Part shown: positions 8,217-22,751 of the stretch, in pieces
Numbering within the stretch: the stretch's first letter is position 1
How the letters are laid out: each line of letters begins with the position of its first letter
Source of the DNA: Thermococcus sp.
Lineage (GTDB): Archaea > Methanobacteriota_B > Thermococci > Thermococcales > Thermococcaceae
Length of the DNA: 64,000 nt
NCBI RefSeq assembly: GCF_017656495.1
Contig: NZ_JACDNS010000008.1
Coordinates: 33,923-97,922 of the forward strand
Reading direction: 5' to 3'
The notes under the pieces: generated by a model
Told to the model about the DNA's origin: nothing
The model's input: only the letters and a program-made list of their open reading frames with translations
Databases searched by the model: none
Translations under genes and position numbers: made by a program

Positions 8217-10007
8217 ATGTTCCAAAAATTTGGATATCATTTTCATGCATACCAACCAGGGGATATAATCTACATTCACGACGGTTCTGGATGGGATCCA
8301 ATAAAATACTCCGAGAGATTGAGTCCAGTCTCATTAGGAATCAGAGACATAGAGGTCAAGGGTAGAAATTGGACAAGGGCAGTCATTAAAGCTTACGAAT
8401 ATGTTGATGATACGTTAATGTTGCTCAAAAAAAGAAGTGTAAGCGTTGATTTTGAGCCTTTTACATTATACATGGTTCTCAGGTATAAGCCCAAAATTTA
8501 TGGAGAGATTGTAGAGACCTTCCAAAACTATGTTGAAGCTGCTCCAACAGTTCCATTTCATCCAATAATGCCGCATTTAAGCATTTTTGAGCAAGAAATC
8601 TTAGCTAAGGTTTCCTTTGACTTTTATGAACCTTTTATAAGAGACAAAAGCGTTGTCGGCTTCTGGCTTCCCGAGAACGTGATAACCAGAAAAACTGCGG
8701 GGATAATTACAGAAGCAACTGATAAGAGAGTTGTTTTTCTGCTTGATGAGAGACAGTTCGTAGGATTAAATTTGCCTCAAGCTAAGTTTTCGTGCAATAC
8801 CTACAAGTGTGATGGAAAAACAGCATTCCTATTTGGCAGAGACTACCAGCTAAGTGATGCTTTTGCGTTCAATACTTTGGATGCTGAAGGACTCATAAGA
8901 GCAGTAGCTGAAGGAAGAGTGGATGTCTTCAAAGAAAAAGAAGGAATTCCCTACTTAGTATTTCTTTCAAGTGACTTAGAGGCTTTACTCAGCAATCCTC
9001 AGCAACTTGACAAGTTTTTAAAATGGGTCAGAGGATTGGAAGAGAAAGGTGTTGAGGCTGTAAACGCTGTTGAATTCGTAAGGAAAAAGTTAAGTGGAGA
9101 GTATAAATGCCTACACGGTGAGTGCAGTGAACAATTTAGGATAAATGTTAAAGATTACTCAAGCTGGAGTGACTATTATGATTTAAGCATAGATGGAAGG
9201 ACAAGTGATATGAGATGGACTGGAGTGAGGAGAGAAGATAACAAAGTAATATACCGCTGGTATAAAGGAAAAAAGATTTCTCAGCTTTGGAAGTTTGCCT
9301 TCACCAAGCTCTTCCGCGAGCTTAATAGGGCTATTCGCTTTGGAGTTATGGATCTAATCAAAAAGTACTCAAATGCTGACAATGATAGCATAAAGGAGTT
9401 TCTAGTTAGATATGCCAGGATATTCTTTAGAGAGCACTATGAGTACTTTGACCTGAATACAAGTGTTGAGTACGTAACTGAGCCGATAAAAGACGTTGAT
9501 CCTGCTTTAAGCCTAAAACTTGGTAGAATTTACTACATAATGCTTTTGGCAAATCACTCATGTCCAAGATTCTGGGAGAACATAGACACGAGGGTGACCT
9601 TTGGAAATGTTGTAACTATAAGCAAAGCTCTAATTGAGCTAATAGAGATCTACATGGAAGAAAATAGCGAAAGGGCAAACTTTTTACTGCTTGAATACAT
9701 GAAGCTGTTAGCATTTCCACAGCTTTACTATGACTATGATTTATTCAGAATGCAAGGTTTAGAAGGGTGGGAAACAAGTGAAAAAGCATGGTTTGCTTCC
9801 CTTGAAAGTGAAGTCCCCAACAGCAAGTATAACGTAGTTACAAGAGCGGCATTATATATTGGAAAGGAAGACTTACCAAAGGATATTAGAAGTGCGATAG
9901 AAAGTTTATACGACCTAAAACAAGCAGTCGCTGATACTGGGCATATCCCCGGAGAAGTTCATGGAAAATGGGAAAACAAAGAATGGTGTGAGCATAGGAG
10001 TGTTTAA
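8217..10007 (+). CDS. GH57-family glycoside hydrolase-like protein
   Basis: A 596-residue protein with GH57 signatures: FHAYQPGD at the N-terminus (motif 1) and GFWLPENVIT with Glu153 in the position of the catalytic nucleophile (motif 3). GH57 enzymes are retaining alpha-glucanases, branching enzymes or galactosidases. The second catalytic Asp motif is not obvious, so activity is uncertain. The C-terminal half is helical and resembles no domain I know. The start is set at the ATG at 8217 after aggtgga; an in-frame GTG at 8208 touches the previous stop codon. Clustering with a RAD55-like ATPase is unusual for a secreted amylase, and no signal peptide is seen, so it is probably intracellular. 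Confidence 0.78.
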   Translation: MFQKFGYHFHAYQPGDIIYIHDGSGWDPIKYSERLSPVSLGIRDIEVKGRNWTRAVIKAYEYVDDTLMLLKKRSVSVDFEPFTLYMVLRYKPKIYGEIVETFQNYVEAAPTVPFHPIMPHLSIFEQEILAKVSFDFYEPFIRDKSVVGFWLPENVITRKTAGIITEATDKRVVFLLDERQFVGLNLPQAKFSCNTYKCDGKTAFLFGRDYQLSDAFAFNTLDAEGLIRAVAEGRVDVFKEKEGIPYLVFLSSDLEALLSNPQQLDKFLKWVRGLEEKGVEAVNAVEFVRKKLSGEYKCLHGECSEQFRINVKDYSSWSDYYDLSIDGRTSDMRWTGVRREDNKVIYRWYKGKKISQLWKFAFTKLFRELNRAIRFGVMDLIKKYSNADNDSIKEFLVRYARIFFREHYEYFDLNTSVEYVTEPIKDVDPALSLKLGRIYYIMLLANHSCPRFWENIDTRVTFGNVVTISKALIELIEIYMEENSERANFLLLEYMKLLAFPQLYYDYDLFRMQGLEGWETSEKAWFASLESEVPNSKYNVVTRAALYIGKEDLPKDIRSAIESLYDLKQAVADTGHIPGEVHGKWENKEWCEHRSV

Positions 10008-11362
10008 CCTTTCAAATTCCATTTTTCTCTGCTTAAGAACAGATATGCCTCATCACTGAGCTCTGGAGGGACAAAGTTAATTAAGATGTCCGCTTGCATT
10101 ATATGTTCCTTAACTTGCTTTCCCAGAGAAACTTGGTTCTTTTCCAAAAGCTCTCTAATAACATCAACTATACTATCCTCTACCACCTTCTCTGAATACA
10201 AACGCTTCCCTCTAATCCAAACTTTTCGGTTCTTTAAGTAAAATCTTAGCCCTCTCTCAGTAAAGAACTCTGGACCAGGTTTAATCTCGACCCTTGGCTT
10301 TTCAGTCCTGTCAACTTCGAGCATTATGAACGCTTTGTTTTTATAACCCCAGTGAGCTTCAAACACTCTAAAGCCCCGAAGCTCTAGAGCTTTCATAAAT
10401 CCTTTTGCGCTTTTTTCGAGCTGAGGCAAGAGCAAATCATCGATTAAGTCTGGCTTCTCAAAGAGCAAAGTTACAAGTTTTGTTCCTTTTTCTCTTAATG
10501 TCCTCTTGTAATCCCCCATTTGTTTTTGCTCTGGGAAGAAAAACTCTCTTGAGGGATTTTCTAAAAACTGTTTGGCTTTAAAGTAAAAAATTCCAAACCT
10601 TTCCCAGCTTAAAGCTGAAGCAACGTTTCTTCTTGGATCAACAGGATCAATTACTATTAGCGGAACATCAGTATCAACCTCTCGTTTTACAGTTTTCATT
10701 GCTACTTCCGGCTCTTTCTTCAACCAGCCTTCCAAGTCAATAATCTTTTGTCTAAACATGAAATCGTGGTTCTCAAGAACTTTGAGGAACGAACTGTATT
10801 TTATTATCAAAAGTTCGGTGAGATATCCCGAAAACCCTTTAACGTAAATCTCACTGCCATAAACATTAATACCTTTGAAGAACCTTTTCAAAAGTCTAAC
10901 TTCATCATTTTTGCCATTTAGATGCTTTAAAACCCATTTCGTGTGAAGTATTGAGCGGTCAACGGCTGTTCTCACTTCCCTCCAGTCTCTTACATTATAA
11001 CATGGCACCAAGTCAACTTTAAATCCCTTATAAAAAGCCCGAACATAAGGATGCTCAGCATAGGCAACCTCATGTCTTTCAAGATTTTCCCCGATAGTCT
11101 TGGCAAGCTCTAGACCTTTCTCTCTCAGTTCCTCTAAAGGAATATCAGGAGGAAATGCTAAAAAAAGATCAATGTCGTGGTCGCCAGCTAAATAGGTATC
11201 TTTTGCTAGGGAACCAACGAAATATGGCTCAACATCATAATCAAAGGTAGCAATTATCTCTTTTGCAATACTCTCAACTTCTCCTTTTACTCTCTCAACA
11301 AGATTTCTTTCTTCCTCACTTGGTTTGATTTTCTGGAGAATTTGGTTTAAAAGTTCTTTCAT
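10004..11362 (-). CDS. cca: CCA-adding tRNA nucleotidyltransferase, class I (archaeal)
   Basis: A 452-residue enzyme, matching archaeal class I CCA-adding enzymes, that adds C, C and A to tRNA 3' ends without a nucleic acid template. Seen are the nucleotidyltransferase signature GSLAKDTYLAGDHDIDLFL with the metal-binding Asp pair, the following FKVDLVPCY strand that supplies the third acidic residue, and the RDWREVRTAVDRSILHTKWV segment. The start ATG at 11362 follows aggtgaag. The 3' end overlaps the GH57 stop codon by 4 nt (convergent). It is housekeeping and probably monocistronic. Confidence 0.95.
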   Translation of the reverse strand: MKELLNQILQKIKPSEEERNLVERVKGEVESIAKEIIATFDYDVEPYFVGSLAKDTYLAGDHDIDLFLAFPPDIPLEELREKGLELAKTIGENLERHEVAYAEHPYVRAFYKGFKVDLVPCYNVRDWREVRTAVDRSILHTKWVLKHLNGKNDEVRLLKRFFKGINVYGSEIYVKGFSGYLTELLIIKYSSFLKVLENHDFMFRQKIIDLEGWLKKEPEVAMKTVKREVDTDVPLIVIDPVDPRRNVASALSWERFGIFYFKAKQFLENPSREFFFPEQKQMGDYKRTLREKGTKLVTLLFEKPDLIDDLLLPQLEKSAKGFMKALELRGFRVFEAHWGYKNKAFIMLEVDRTEKPRVEIKPGPEFFTERGLRFYLKNRKVWIRGKRLYSEKVVEDSIVDVIRELLEKNQVSLGKQVKEHIMQADILINFVPPELSDEAYLFLSREKWNLKG

Positions 11363-11440
11363 TTTGACTTCACCTTTATCATCTAGTATGTGTTTGTTTT
11401 CGTTAATCTTTCTTTAAAATTGCTATCTTTTCATCTACAG

Positions 11441-11460
11441 TTTGATATTTTAGTATCAAA
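11441..11460. promoter_or_regulatory. distal operator palindrome of ATPase gene 1
   Basis: TTTGATATTTTAGTATCAAA is an inverted repeat with TTTGATA/TATCAAA arms. It lies immediately upstream of the TATA box of the 11496 gene. Its centre is 34 bp from that of the proximal operator, the same distance as at the related gene at 50378. Confidence 0.6.
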
Positions 11461-11474
11461 ATATTTATATATTA
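11461..11474 (+). promoter_or_regulatory. TATA box of ATPase gene 1
   Basis: The element atatttatatatta is sandwiched between two palindromes. Its centre is about 29 nt upstream of the GTG at 11496 and 38 nt upstream of the ATG at 11505, which implies a leaderless or very short-leader message. Confidence 0.6.
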
Positions 11475-11494
11475 TTTGATACTATAGTACCAAT
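11475..11494. promoter_or_regulatory. proximal operator palindrome of ATPase gene 1
   Basis: TTTGATACTATAGTACCAAT is an imperfect inverted repeat of the same TTGRTA...TAYCAA type as the distal site. It covers the expected transcription start, so binding there should block initiation. Confidence 0.55.
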
Positions 11495-11495
11495 T

Positions 11496-12794
11496 GTGGT
11501 AAAAATGGAAGAGCTGATGGGATTTCAAAACCCATGGTGGCGAGATAAAAAAGTTATTTATGAGGATGAAAAGGTTAAAGAGGCCTTATCAAAGAGAAAT
11601 CCTATAAGATACACATTTGAAAATAGGAACAAGATAATTGTTGGTCCAAGGCAAGTTGGAAAGACCACATATTTAAAGCTTATAATCCTTGATCTTATTG
11701 AAAGAGGAACCAACCCAAGGAGTATTCTCTACTTTTCTTGTGATTTGCTTAAAGATTACAGAGACATAGTTGAAATCCTGAAGTTCTTCTCAAGAATGCA
11801 GAGAGGAGAGAAGTTTGTGCTCCTTGATGAAGTAACGTTTGTTGAAGGCTGGGAGAGAGCGATAAAGTTTTTCCTCGATTCTCCTCTAAAGAAGGATACG
11901 ACCCTCTATATAACTGGTTCCTCATCTCTTGGCTTGAAAAGGGAAAGCTTCCCCGGAAGACCAATAAAAGTCGAAGAATTCCTGCCATTGAGCTTTAAAA
12001 AAGTTGTTGAGTTACTAAATCCAAAGATTAAAAGAGAGTTAGAGAAGATAACATTAGAAACTTCTCCTAAGGCCCTTTATGAAAATGCCTTAGAGTTGTA
12101 CCCCTACATGGACGAGCTCTTTGAGGCATTCTATTTTTACTTATCATCTGGAGGTTACCCAAAATCGATATTTGAGCTCCTTGAGAGGGGTGAAGTAAGC
12201 CCAGACACATATGAAATGATTTATAATGCGACGATATTTGACGTTACAAAACTTGGAAGAAGTGAAAGGATAGCACTTTCAATAATTTTGGGTATTTTAA
12301 AAAGATACGGAGAGAAGTTTTCTCTAAATGCCCTTTCAAAGGAAATGGAGATAGGTTCGCATGTAACGGTTAGGGAGTATTTGGAAATATTTGAGGAGCT
12401 CTTTATTGGGAGGAACTATTTTCAAACAAAGCCAAACTTAATGTCACCGCTTTTCAGAAAAGAAAGAAAATTCTACTTTTTGGATCCATTAATTTTAGAA
12501 ACCTTTTCAAGGAAGTTTGGAATGGAAGTTGAAATTGCAAAAAAAGTAGAGGGGATTGTAGGGGAGCACATAAAGAGAAACTTTGATACGTATTTCTTCC
12601 ATAATGCAAAGGAAGTTGACTTTATAACAAAAGATTTTGGTGTTGAAGTAAAATGGCAGAATAAAGTTAAGCCAAGTGATTTTCCAAGGATAGGGATTAA
12701 AAATAAAATCCTTTTGTCAAAAGGCACGCTCGACTTCGTTGAAGAGAGGAACCTCGCAATAATCCCTGTGCCTCTGTTCCTAGTTCAGCTCTAA
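11496..12794 (+). CDS. archaeal AAA ATPase with winged-helix and DUF4143-like domain (copy 1)
   Basis: A 432-residue protein with Walker [10 protein letters not shown] (residues 50-58) and Walker [11 protein letters not shown] winged-helix segment around [16 protein letters not shown] follows, and a C-terminal restriction-endonuclease-like fragment [17 protein letters not shown] (E...D...ExK). This ATPase/DUF4143 family is common in archaea, often near mobile or toxin genes; its function is unresolved. The start may be the GTG at 11496 (leaderless, matching the promoter geometry of copy 2) or the ATG at 11505 (after gtggt). Two operators flank the TATA box, suggesting autoregulation, perhaps by the protein's own winged helix. 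It overlaps thpR by 4 nt. Confidence 0.83.
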   Translation: MVKMEELMGFQNPWWRDKKVIYEDEKVKEALSKRNPIRYTFENRNKIIVGPRQVGKTTYLKLIILDLIERGTNPRSILYFSCDLLKDYRDIVEILKFFSRMQRGEKFVLLDEVTFVEGWERAIKFFLDSPLKKDTTLYITGSSSLGLKRESFPGRPIKVEEFLPLSFKKVVELLNPKIKRELEKITLETSPKALYENALELYPYMDELFEAFYFYLSSGGYPKSIFELLERGEVSPDTYEMIYNATIFDVTKLGRSERIALSIILGILKRYGEKFSLNALSKEMEIGSHVTVREYLEIFEELFIGRNYFQTKPNLMSPLFRKERKFYFLDPLILETFSRKFGMEVEIAKKVEGIVGEHIKRNFDTYFFHNAKEVDFITKDFGVEVKWQNKVKPSDFPRIGIKNKILLSKGTLDFVEERNLAIIPVPLFLVQL

Positions 12795-13348
12795 TCCTTA
12801 AGCTCAAACCTTGCCAATGTTTCATAAATTGGACCTTTGGGAGTTAAGGTGCTTTTCTTTAGCTCAATTGCATCAACAGTAAAGACCCCAAAATCTTCGT
12901 TTGCCAGCTCCTTTAAAACAACGGCAAGCTCAAGTTTGTCCTTAACGAACTTCACTCTTCCGATTGTCACATGGGCAACAAAGTCCTTATCCTTTTTAAA
13001 GCCAAGCTTTCTCAATTCTCTTTCTATGTCATTGGCTATACTTTTTATGATCTCATCCCCTTCAACACCGGCCCAGATTACCCTGATATAGTTTGGGTTT
13101 GGAAACACGCCAATGCCTTTGACTTTGACATCATGCTTCTTGTATTTGGCCGCTATTTTCTGAAGAATTTCCTTTATTTCCTCAGCTTGTTCCTCAGTTA
13201 TTTCACCTAAAAATTTAAGGGTAATGTGAAGATTCTCAGGTTCAACAAACTTTATTTTAGCGGCCTTTGTTCTTGCAATTTTATCTTGAGCCTGAACGAG
13301 CTTTTCTCTAACGTTGTCGCTTATGTCAATGGCTATGAAAGCCCTCAT
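12791..13348 (-). CDS. thpR: RNA 2',3'-cyclic phosphodiesterase (2H family)
   Basis: A 185-residue 2H phosphoesterase. Both catalytic HxT motifs are present, HITLKF and HVTIGR, in the correct spacing for the LigT/ThpR family, which hydrolyses RNA 2',3'-cyclic phosphates to 2'-phosphates. The start is placed at the ATG at 13348 ([10 protein letters not shown]), giving the family N-terminus. It overlaps the stop codon of the phosphoribosyltransferase gene by 3 nt (ATGA), so the two are translationally coupled. The extra 15 residues of the longer frame are not expected. Confidence 0.92.
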   Translation of the reverse strand: MRAFIAIDISDNVREKLVQAQDKIARTKAAKIKFVEPENLHITLKFLGEITEEQAEEIKEILQKIAAKYKKHDVKVKGIGVFPNPNYIRVIWAGVEGDEIIKSIANDIERELRKLGFKKDKDFVAHVTIGRVKFVKDKLELAVVLKELANEDFGVFTVDAIELKKSTLTPKGPIYETLARFELKD

Positions 13349-13806
13349 CCCCGCACCACCACTGGAAATTCTTCCCATGGGAAGACTATCCATTTGTCAG
13401 TCCTAAACACATAAAAATCGGGCACAACTGAGGTCCAAGGCTTCATGGCTAAACAGGCGACTTTTATTTCCTTTGCACCAAGTCTCTTAACTTCATTTAT
13501 GACAACTTCCAGTGTTTTCCCTGTATCGCTGACATCGTCCACAATAACAACTCTCTTATCTTTTAAGTCTCCATATATTGGAATTGTTATCTTTGGCATC
13601 TCTGCATGTTCGTTAATGTCAGTGTAGAACTTCACATCTATGACCTTGAGCTCTATGTCTCCCAAAATGTGACTTAACCTTACTGCTGGAATTAAACCGC
13701 CTCTCGCTATTCCAACAATGACATCGGGCTTGTACTCCCTCAGCTTATCAGCTAGTGAGAATATTGCTCTATCAACCTGCCACCATGTGAGGTAAACCTT
13801 GTCCAT
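13345..13806 (-). CDS. xanthine/guanine-type purine phosphoribosyltransferase
   Basis: A 153-residue type I phosphoribosyltransferase with the PRPP loop [15 protein letters not shown], an upstream [14 protein letters not shown] motif and a C-terminal [10 protein letters not shown] hood segment. These features are as in archaeal Gpt-like enzymes that salvage guanine, xanthine or hypoxanthine to the nucleotides. The start ATG follows a strong ggaggtgg. It is in an operon with thpR. Exact base specificity is not determinable from sequence. Confidence 0.88.
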   Translation of the reverse strand: MDKVYLTWWQVDRAIFSLADKLREYKPDVIVGIARGGLIPAVRLSHILGDIELKVIDVKFYTDINEHAEMPKITIPIYGDLKDKRVVIVDDVSDTGKTLEVVINEVKRLGAKEIKVACLAMKPWTSVVPDFYVFRTDKWIVFPWEEFPVVVRG

Positions 13807-13885
13807 ATTGCCACCTCCTTGATAAATGTAGAATAGGGATAATAATTTAAAAATTCAGCGTTTACAAATTCTTGTCAAAAATAGC

Positions 13886-14638
13886 CTAAATTATCCTAAA
13901 CTCATTTCCCTTAATCTGATATGTGAATCTCTTAATTCTTCCCATTTTTGGCATCTTAATCAGGTATAATTCCCTTTTTATACCTTCTTCAGTGAGAATA
14001 CTTCTTGTTTCGATTACATAGTCTGCTCTCCTGTAAAGCAGGTTAATTATCGTTTGATTATTTCCTGAGAATATCCAGATGTTTGTTCCTTTTGGATACT
14101 TTGTGTAGGCTTCATGGACGAATCTAATTTCAGAAGTAGTTTCAATGATTTTTATTAGTCCGTATTCACTGAAGATGTCAAGATAATCTGAGAGCTTGTA
14201 GTTAATTCCCCAGAGCTCTGTGTTTTCACCAATTAACCCTCTCCTCATCCACTCTTTTTTAATGTTCAATATTTCTTTCACAGACTTTTGAAGATATGCA
14301 CCCTCTTGAATTCCCCCTTTCACATAGAATACTCCAGGAATATCGTATTTCACTTCATAATAGCTGTCAAAAACATCGAGTATTGCAAGATGTCCACTTT
14401 CCAAGTACCTATCTACATCAATTCCGACACTCTCTAACCTGTTCAATAGAACTGGGAGCGGGAGGGATTTGTTAAGAAGGGCTACCAAATGACCTTCTTC
14501 AAGTTTTCTCTTAGTAACTAGGAGAGAAATTAAACTCCCCAATGAACGTGGATCTCTTTCAATTAACGCAATTAAGGAACCCTTTTCAATGTCCCCAATA
14601 ATTTTGTCAAGCTGAGGAATACCAAGATTAGTCAACAT
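13886..14638 (-). CDS. RecA/KaiC-fold protein lacking Walker A (DUF257-like), copy B
   Basis: A 250-residue protein beginning MLTNLGIPQLDKII. The layout GIPQLDKIIGDIEKGSLIAL matches the KaiC lead-in, but the P-loop is replaced by ERDPRSLGS, so ATP binding by a Walker A is not expected. The rest follows a RecA-like strand order (GHLVALLNK, GHLAILDVFDS, GTNIWIFSGN). I think it belongs to the Thermococcales DUF257-type family. The start is placed at 14638, after ggaggtga. It overlaps the preceding gene's end by 11 nt, and the two homologues form one transcript. Function unknown. Confidence 0.65.
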   Translation of the reverse strand: MLTNLGIPQLDKIIGDIEKGSLIALIERDPRSLGSLISLLVTKRKLEEGHLVALLNKSLPLPVLLNRLESVGIDVDRYLESGHLAILDVFDSYYEVKYDIPGVFYVKGGIQEGAYLQKSVKEILNIKKEWMRRGLIGENTELWGINYKLSDYLDIFSEYGLIKIIETTSEIRFVHEAYTKYPKGTNIWIFSGNNQTIINLLYRRADYVIETRSILTEEGIKRELYLIKMPKMGRIKRFTYQIKGNEFRII

Positions 14639-15362
14639 TTTCACCTCCATCAAAGAGGTACTCTAGCACCAAATTCTCCAGCCCTGGTTTCTTGGACTTC
14701 GAAACCACGACCAAATGTTTTAGCTCGTCTTCACCCACTACAAAGCTCTCCAGAACATAATCAGATATCTCATAGATAAAGCTCTCCAGTTTAGGAAATT
14801 CTGCTGAATTGTAAATGATTATGCTTCGTATATCTTTAATAGGTGGTCTTATTCTTGGAGAATACTTGAGAAGCCACATTCTCTTGTAAATTTCAACAGG
14901 ATTATCAAAGAGTCTACCAACACTGGAGTCTAAGAATCCAAGTGTCCATATTCGTTCGATTTCCTCAACTCCCAAGTTCTTCAAAGTCTCTGAAAGTGCA
15001 GAAGACGCCACTTCCATATACTTTGCAACAAAGCTTATTCCAGTGATATCACCTTTTACCTGATATATGTGGGGAAGATTTCGTTTAATTTTAGCAACAC
15101 TACCGTAGATATCAAATATATAAAAATTCCCTCGCTGGAGAAGATCCTCAAGGCGTAATCCAACTGTCTTAAGATTTGTACGAAGAACCGAGAGTGGCTC
15201 AAAAAGGACGAGCCACACAAATTCTCCTCGCTCGATGAGAATTTTAAGCATGTTAAGTCCCAAAGCATATCCCAAAGAACGCGAATCTCGCTCTATTATT
15301 GAGAGATTTTCATTATGATCAACTATGCCTAGTAAATTTTTAAGCTCATACTTAGCAGCCAC
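14628..15362 (-). CDS. RecA/KaiC-fold protein lacking Walker A (DUF257-like), copy A
   Basis: A 244-residue homologue of the next gene, sharing the degenerate P-loop IIERDSRSLGYALG and the GNFYIFDIYGSVAKIKRNLP segment. The start is placed at the GTG at 15362, preceded by ggtgggaggaa and by a TATA-like element at about 15396-15408. An open frame continues upstream into the nrdJ 3' end, but it would add a hydrophobic stretch absent in the homologue and would bypass the promoter. The pair probably acts together; no function is known. Confidence in the family is moderate and in the start is moderate. Confidence 0.6.
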   Translation of the reverse strand: MAAKYELKNLLGIVDHNENLSIIERDSRSLGYALGLNMLKILIERGEFVWLVLFEPLSVLRTNLKTVGLRLEDLLQRGNFYIFDIYGSVAKIKRNLPHIYQVKGDITGISFVAKYMEVASSALSETLKNLGVEEIERIWTLGFLDSSVGRLFDNPVEIYKRMWLLKYSPRIRPPIKDIRSIIIYNSAEFPKLESFIYEISDYVLESFVVGEDELKHLVVVSKSKKPGLENLVLEYLFDGGENVD

Positions 15363-15466
15363 TTCCTCCCACCAATAATATATTAACCTAACTCGAATAA
15401 ATATTTTTTCCACTAATTTAGCAATAAAATTTTTTAACAAGTTAAAGACAAAGATTAAGAGAAAAA

Positions 15467-20845
<5,379 letters not shown>

Positions 20846-21286
20846 TTATTTATGAACAACTTCGTACATTATCTTTAACCTATAAGCGTGCTTAAGCTCC
20901 TCTTGGCTCATCATCCTAAAAATCTGAGAAAGAGAACCTTTCAGTATTTCGCTGAGCTTTTGATAAAGCTCATAGCTGTGCTTTTCCCTAATGAGGGCTT
21001 CAAGGATTAAATCTTCTAAATCCTCTGGCTTAACCCTTTCGTCGGTGAAGTAAGGCTCAAGACTTAATGCATCTAAGTAGTTGATAACCTCACTGTTTTC
21101 CAGTATTTTTTCTTTGAGGAATGTTTGTATAGTATTTCTGTGTCTAAGCTCTTCACTTGCCAGCCAGTTGAAATGATCAGCTAATTGAGGATTTTCATAG
21201 ACTGCAAAGGTCTCGCCGAGCTTGTATAGGTTGTAAAGTTCATTCTCTTGCCAAATGATCTTCTCAAGGAGCTCTTGAATTTTCAT
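20846..21286 (-). CDS. ferritin-like (rubrerythrin-type) protein, 146 aa
   Basis: A four-helix ferritin-like protein. Di-iron ligand motifs are visible on four helices: QENELYNLYKLG, SEELRHRN (ExxH), REKHSYELY and SQEELKHAYRL (ExxH). No rubredoxin domain is attached. It probably binds two irons and acts in peroxide or iron metabolism, as rubrerythrin homologues do; activity is inferred. The ATG at 21286 follows gaggag, part of which belongs to the stop region of the preceding paralogous gene, so both are one operon. Confidence 0.78.
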   Translation of the reverse strand: MKIQELLEKIIWQENELYNLYKLGETFAVYENPQLADHFNWLASEELRHRNTIQTFLKEKILENSEVINYLDALSLEPYFTDERVKPEDLEDLILEALIREKHSYELYQKLSEILKGSLSQIFRMMSQEELKHAYRLKIMYEVVHK

Positions 21287-21292
21287 CTGTAT

Positions 21293-21856
21293 CTACTCCT
21301 CTCTGAGCAGCTTATCCATCATCTCATGCATGTCTTCTTCGGCTTTAGCACGTTTATAGAATCTATACTGGCCCTTTAGAAATTCATAATGTTCTCTTTC
21401 TTCTTCAGCTAGGGCAGAGAAAATGTTTTTGTATTCCTCATAAGGAAGACTGTCGGCGATGAATTTGTATATCTCCTCTGCAAGCTTTTCAGCTTGAATT
21501 GCAACTTTTAAGACTTCTAGATAGTCCTTACCAGGCTTTGTCTCCGGTGTAATCTCAGTTGAAATCTCAACCCATGTTGCAGACGAGCATTCGATGGGTT
21601 TTTTGTTCGGGAATAATTCGTTGAAAATTCTGAGAATTCCCTCTTTGTGCTCCTTCTCATTTTTAATGAATTCTTCAAACTTCATCTTTGCATGTGGCTC
21701 TTCAAGCTTTTGTGATAGGAATTTATAAAGCTGTATAGCATCTTCTTCGCCCTTTAATGCATAGCTGAGTATTTTCTCAAGGGGAAGTTTGATGAGTTTT
21801 TGTAGAATTTGATTAACTTTCTCCTCAACTTCCTTGTCAATTTCAAATCTCTCCAT
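21293..21856 (-). CDS. ferritin-like (rubrerythrin-type) protein, 187 aa
   Basis: A second ferritin-like protein with ExxH pairs: GEEDAIQLYKFL, KNEKEHKEG, QAEKLAEEIYKFI and AEEEREHYEFL. A linker with EITPETKPGKD separates the two helix pairs. The start is placed at the ATG at 21856 because gtgaggg upstream is the likely ribosome binding site; the GTG at 21871 lies in it. It is encoded 6 nt before the shorter paralogue. Together they resemble oxidative-stress proteins of anaerobic archaea; substrate unknown. Confidence 0.78.
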   Translation of the reverse strand: MERFEIDKEVEEKVNQILQKLIKLPLEKILSYALKGEEDAIQLYKFLSQKLEEPHAKMKFEEFIKNEKEHKEGILRIFNELFPNKKPIECSSATWVEISTEITPETKPGKDYLEVLKVAIQAEKLAEEIYKFIADSLPYEEYKNIFSALAEEEREHYEFLKGQYRFYKRAKAEEDMHEMMDKLLREE

Positions 21857-21900
21857 GATGAATTCCCTCACTTATGTATTTGAAACACGAGGTTAAATAT

Positions 21901-22698
21901 TTAATCATCAACGTGAACTTTTAGATATTCCAAAAGTTCTTTTATGCTGGGCAAAACTAAGTCAGGCTTTATTCCACTTTTCTCAATATCTTCCAGAGTA
22001 CTCACCCCAGTTAAGACCATTATTGCTTTTGCCCCTATTCTTTTTGCAAATGCTATATCTGTGTCTAATCTGTCACCAACAACCCAGATTTTATCTGCGG
22101 TGAGCTTTTCTTTGACAACCTCAAAAACAGGCTTATTGGGTTTTCCAATTACTAGGGGTTCAATGTCTGTTGATGCTTTTAACGCTGCCAGGATTGAGCC
22201 AGCTCCTGGCAAGAGTCCTTCCTCGCTTGGATAAGTCGTGTCTGGATTCGTTCCAATGAACTTTGCCCCATTTCTAATAGCTAAAGTGCCATACTTTAAT
22301 TTCTCATAAGTCAGTTTCGTATCAAGCCCCACAACAACATAGTCTATTTCTCTCCATCTCTCTTTGGCATTTTCAACGCTTATTATTTCCCAGCCGATGT
22401 TGTTAATTTCTTCAACAAGACCTTTTCCACCAATCACAAAAACCTTGCCTTTTTTGAAGTGCTTCTGCAGATAGCGGGCTGTTGCATAGCCAGAGGTTAT
22501 TATTCGCTCTTCTTCAACATCAATTCCAAGCTTCAAGAGCTTTTCTCTATACATCTTCGCATTTCTCGTAGAGTTATTCGTGAGAAATACGAAGGGGATG
22601 TTCTTTGATTTTAAATACTCAATCACTTCTTTTGCCCCTTCAATGAGAGTGTTCCCTCTGTAAATTACCCCATCCATGTCAAATATTATCCCAATCAT
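21901..22698 (-). CDS. HAD-IIA family phosphatase (NagD-like)
   Basis: A 265-residue HAD hydrolase with motif I FDMDGVIYRG (nucleophile and acid Asp), motif II FLTNNSTRN, the C2 cap typical of subclass IIA, Lys in VIGKPNKPVF and motif IV VGDRLDTDIAFA. It dephosphorylates a small phosphorylated metabolite such as a sugar phosphate, nucleotide or glycolate derivative; the substrate is undetermined. The start ATG at 22698 gives MIGIIFDMDGV and sits six nt after ggtg. Single gene. Confidence 0.9.
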   Translation of the reverse strand: MIGIIFDMDGVIYRGNTLIEGAKEVIEYLKSKNIPFVFLTNNSTRNAKMYREKLLKLGIDVEEERIITSGYATARYLQKHFKKGKVFVIGGKGLVEEINNIGWEIISVENAKERWREIDYVVVGLDTKLTYEKLKYGTLAIRNGAKFIGTNPDTTYPSEEGLLPGAGSILAALKASTDIEPLVIGKPNKPVFEVVKEKLTADKIWVVGDRLDTDIAFAKRIGAKAIMVLTGVSTLEDIEKSGIKPDLVLPSIKELLEYLKVHVDD

Positions 22699-22751
22699 CA
22701 TGAACACCAAAAGAGAAAGGAGAAAAGAGTTTAAAAACTCACTGCTCAGTA

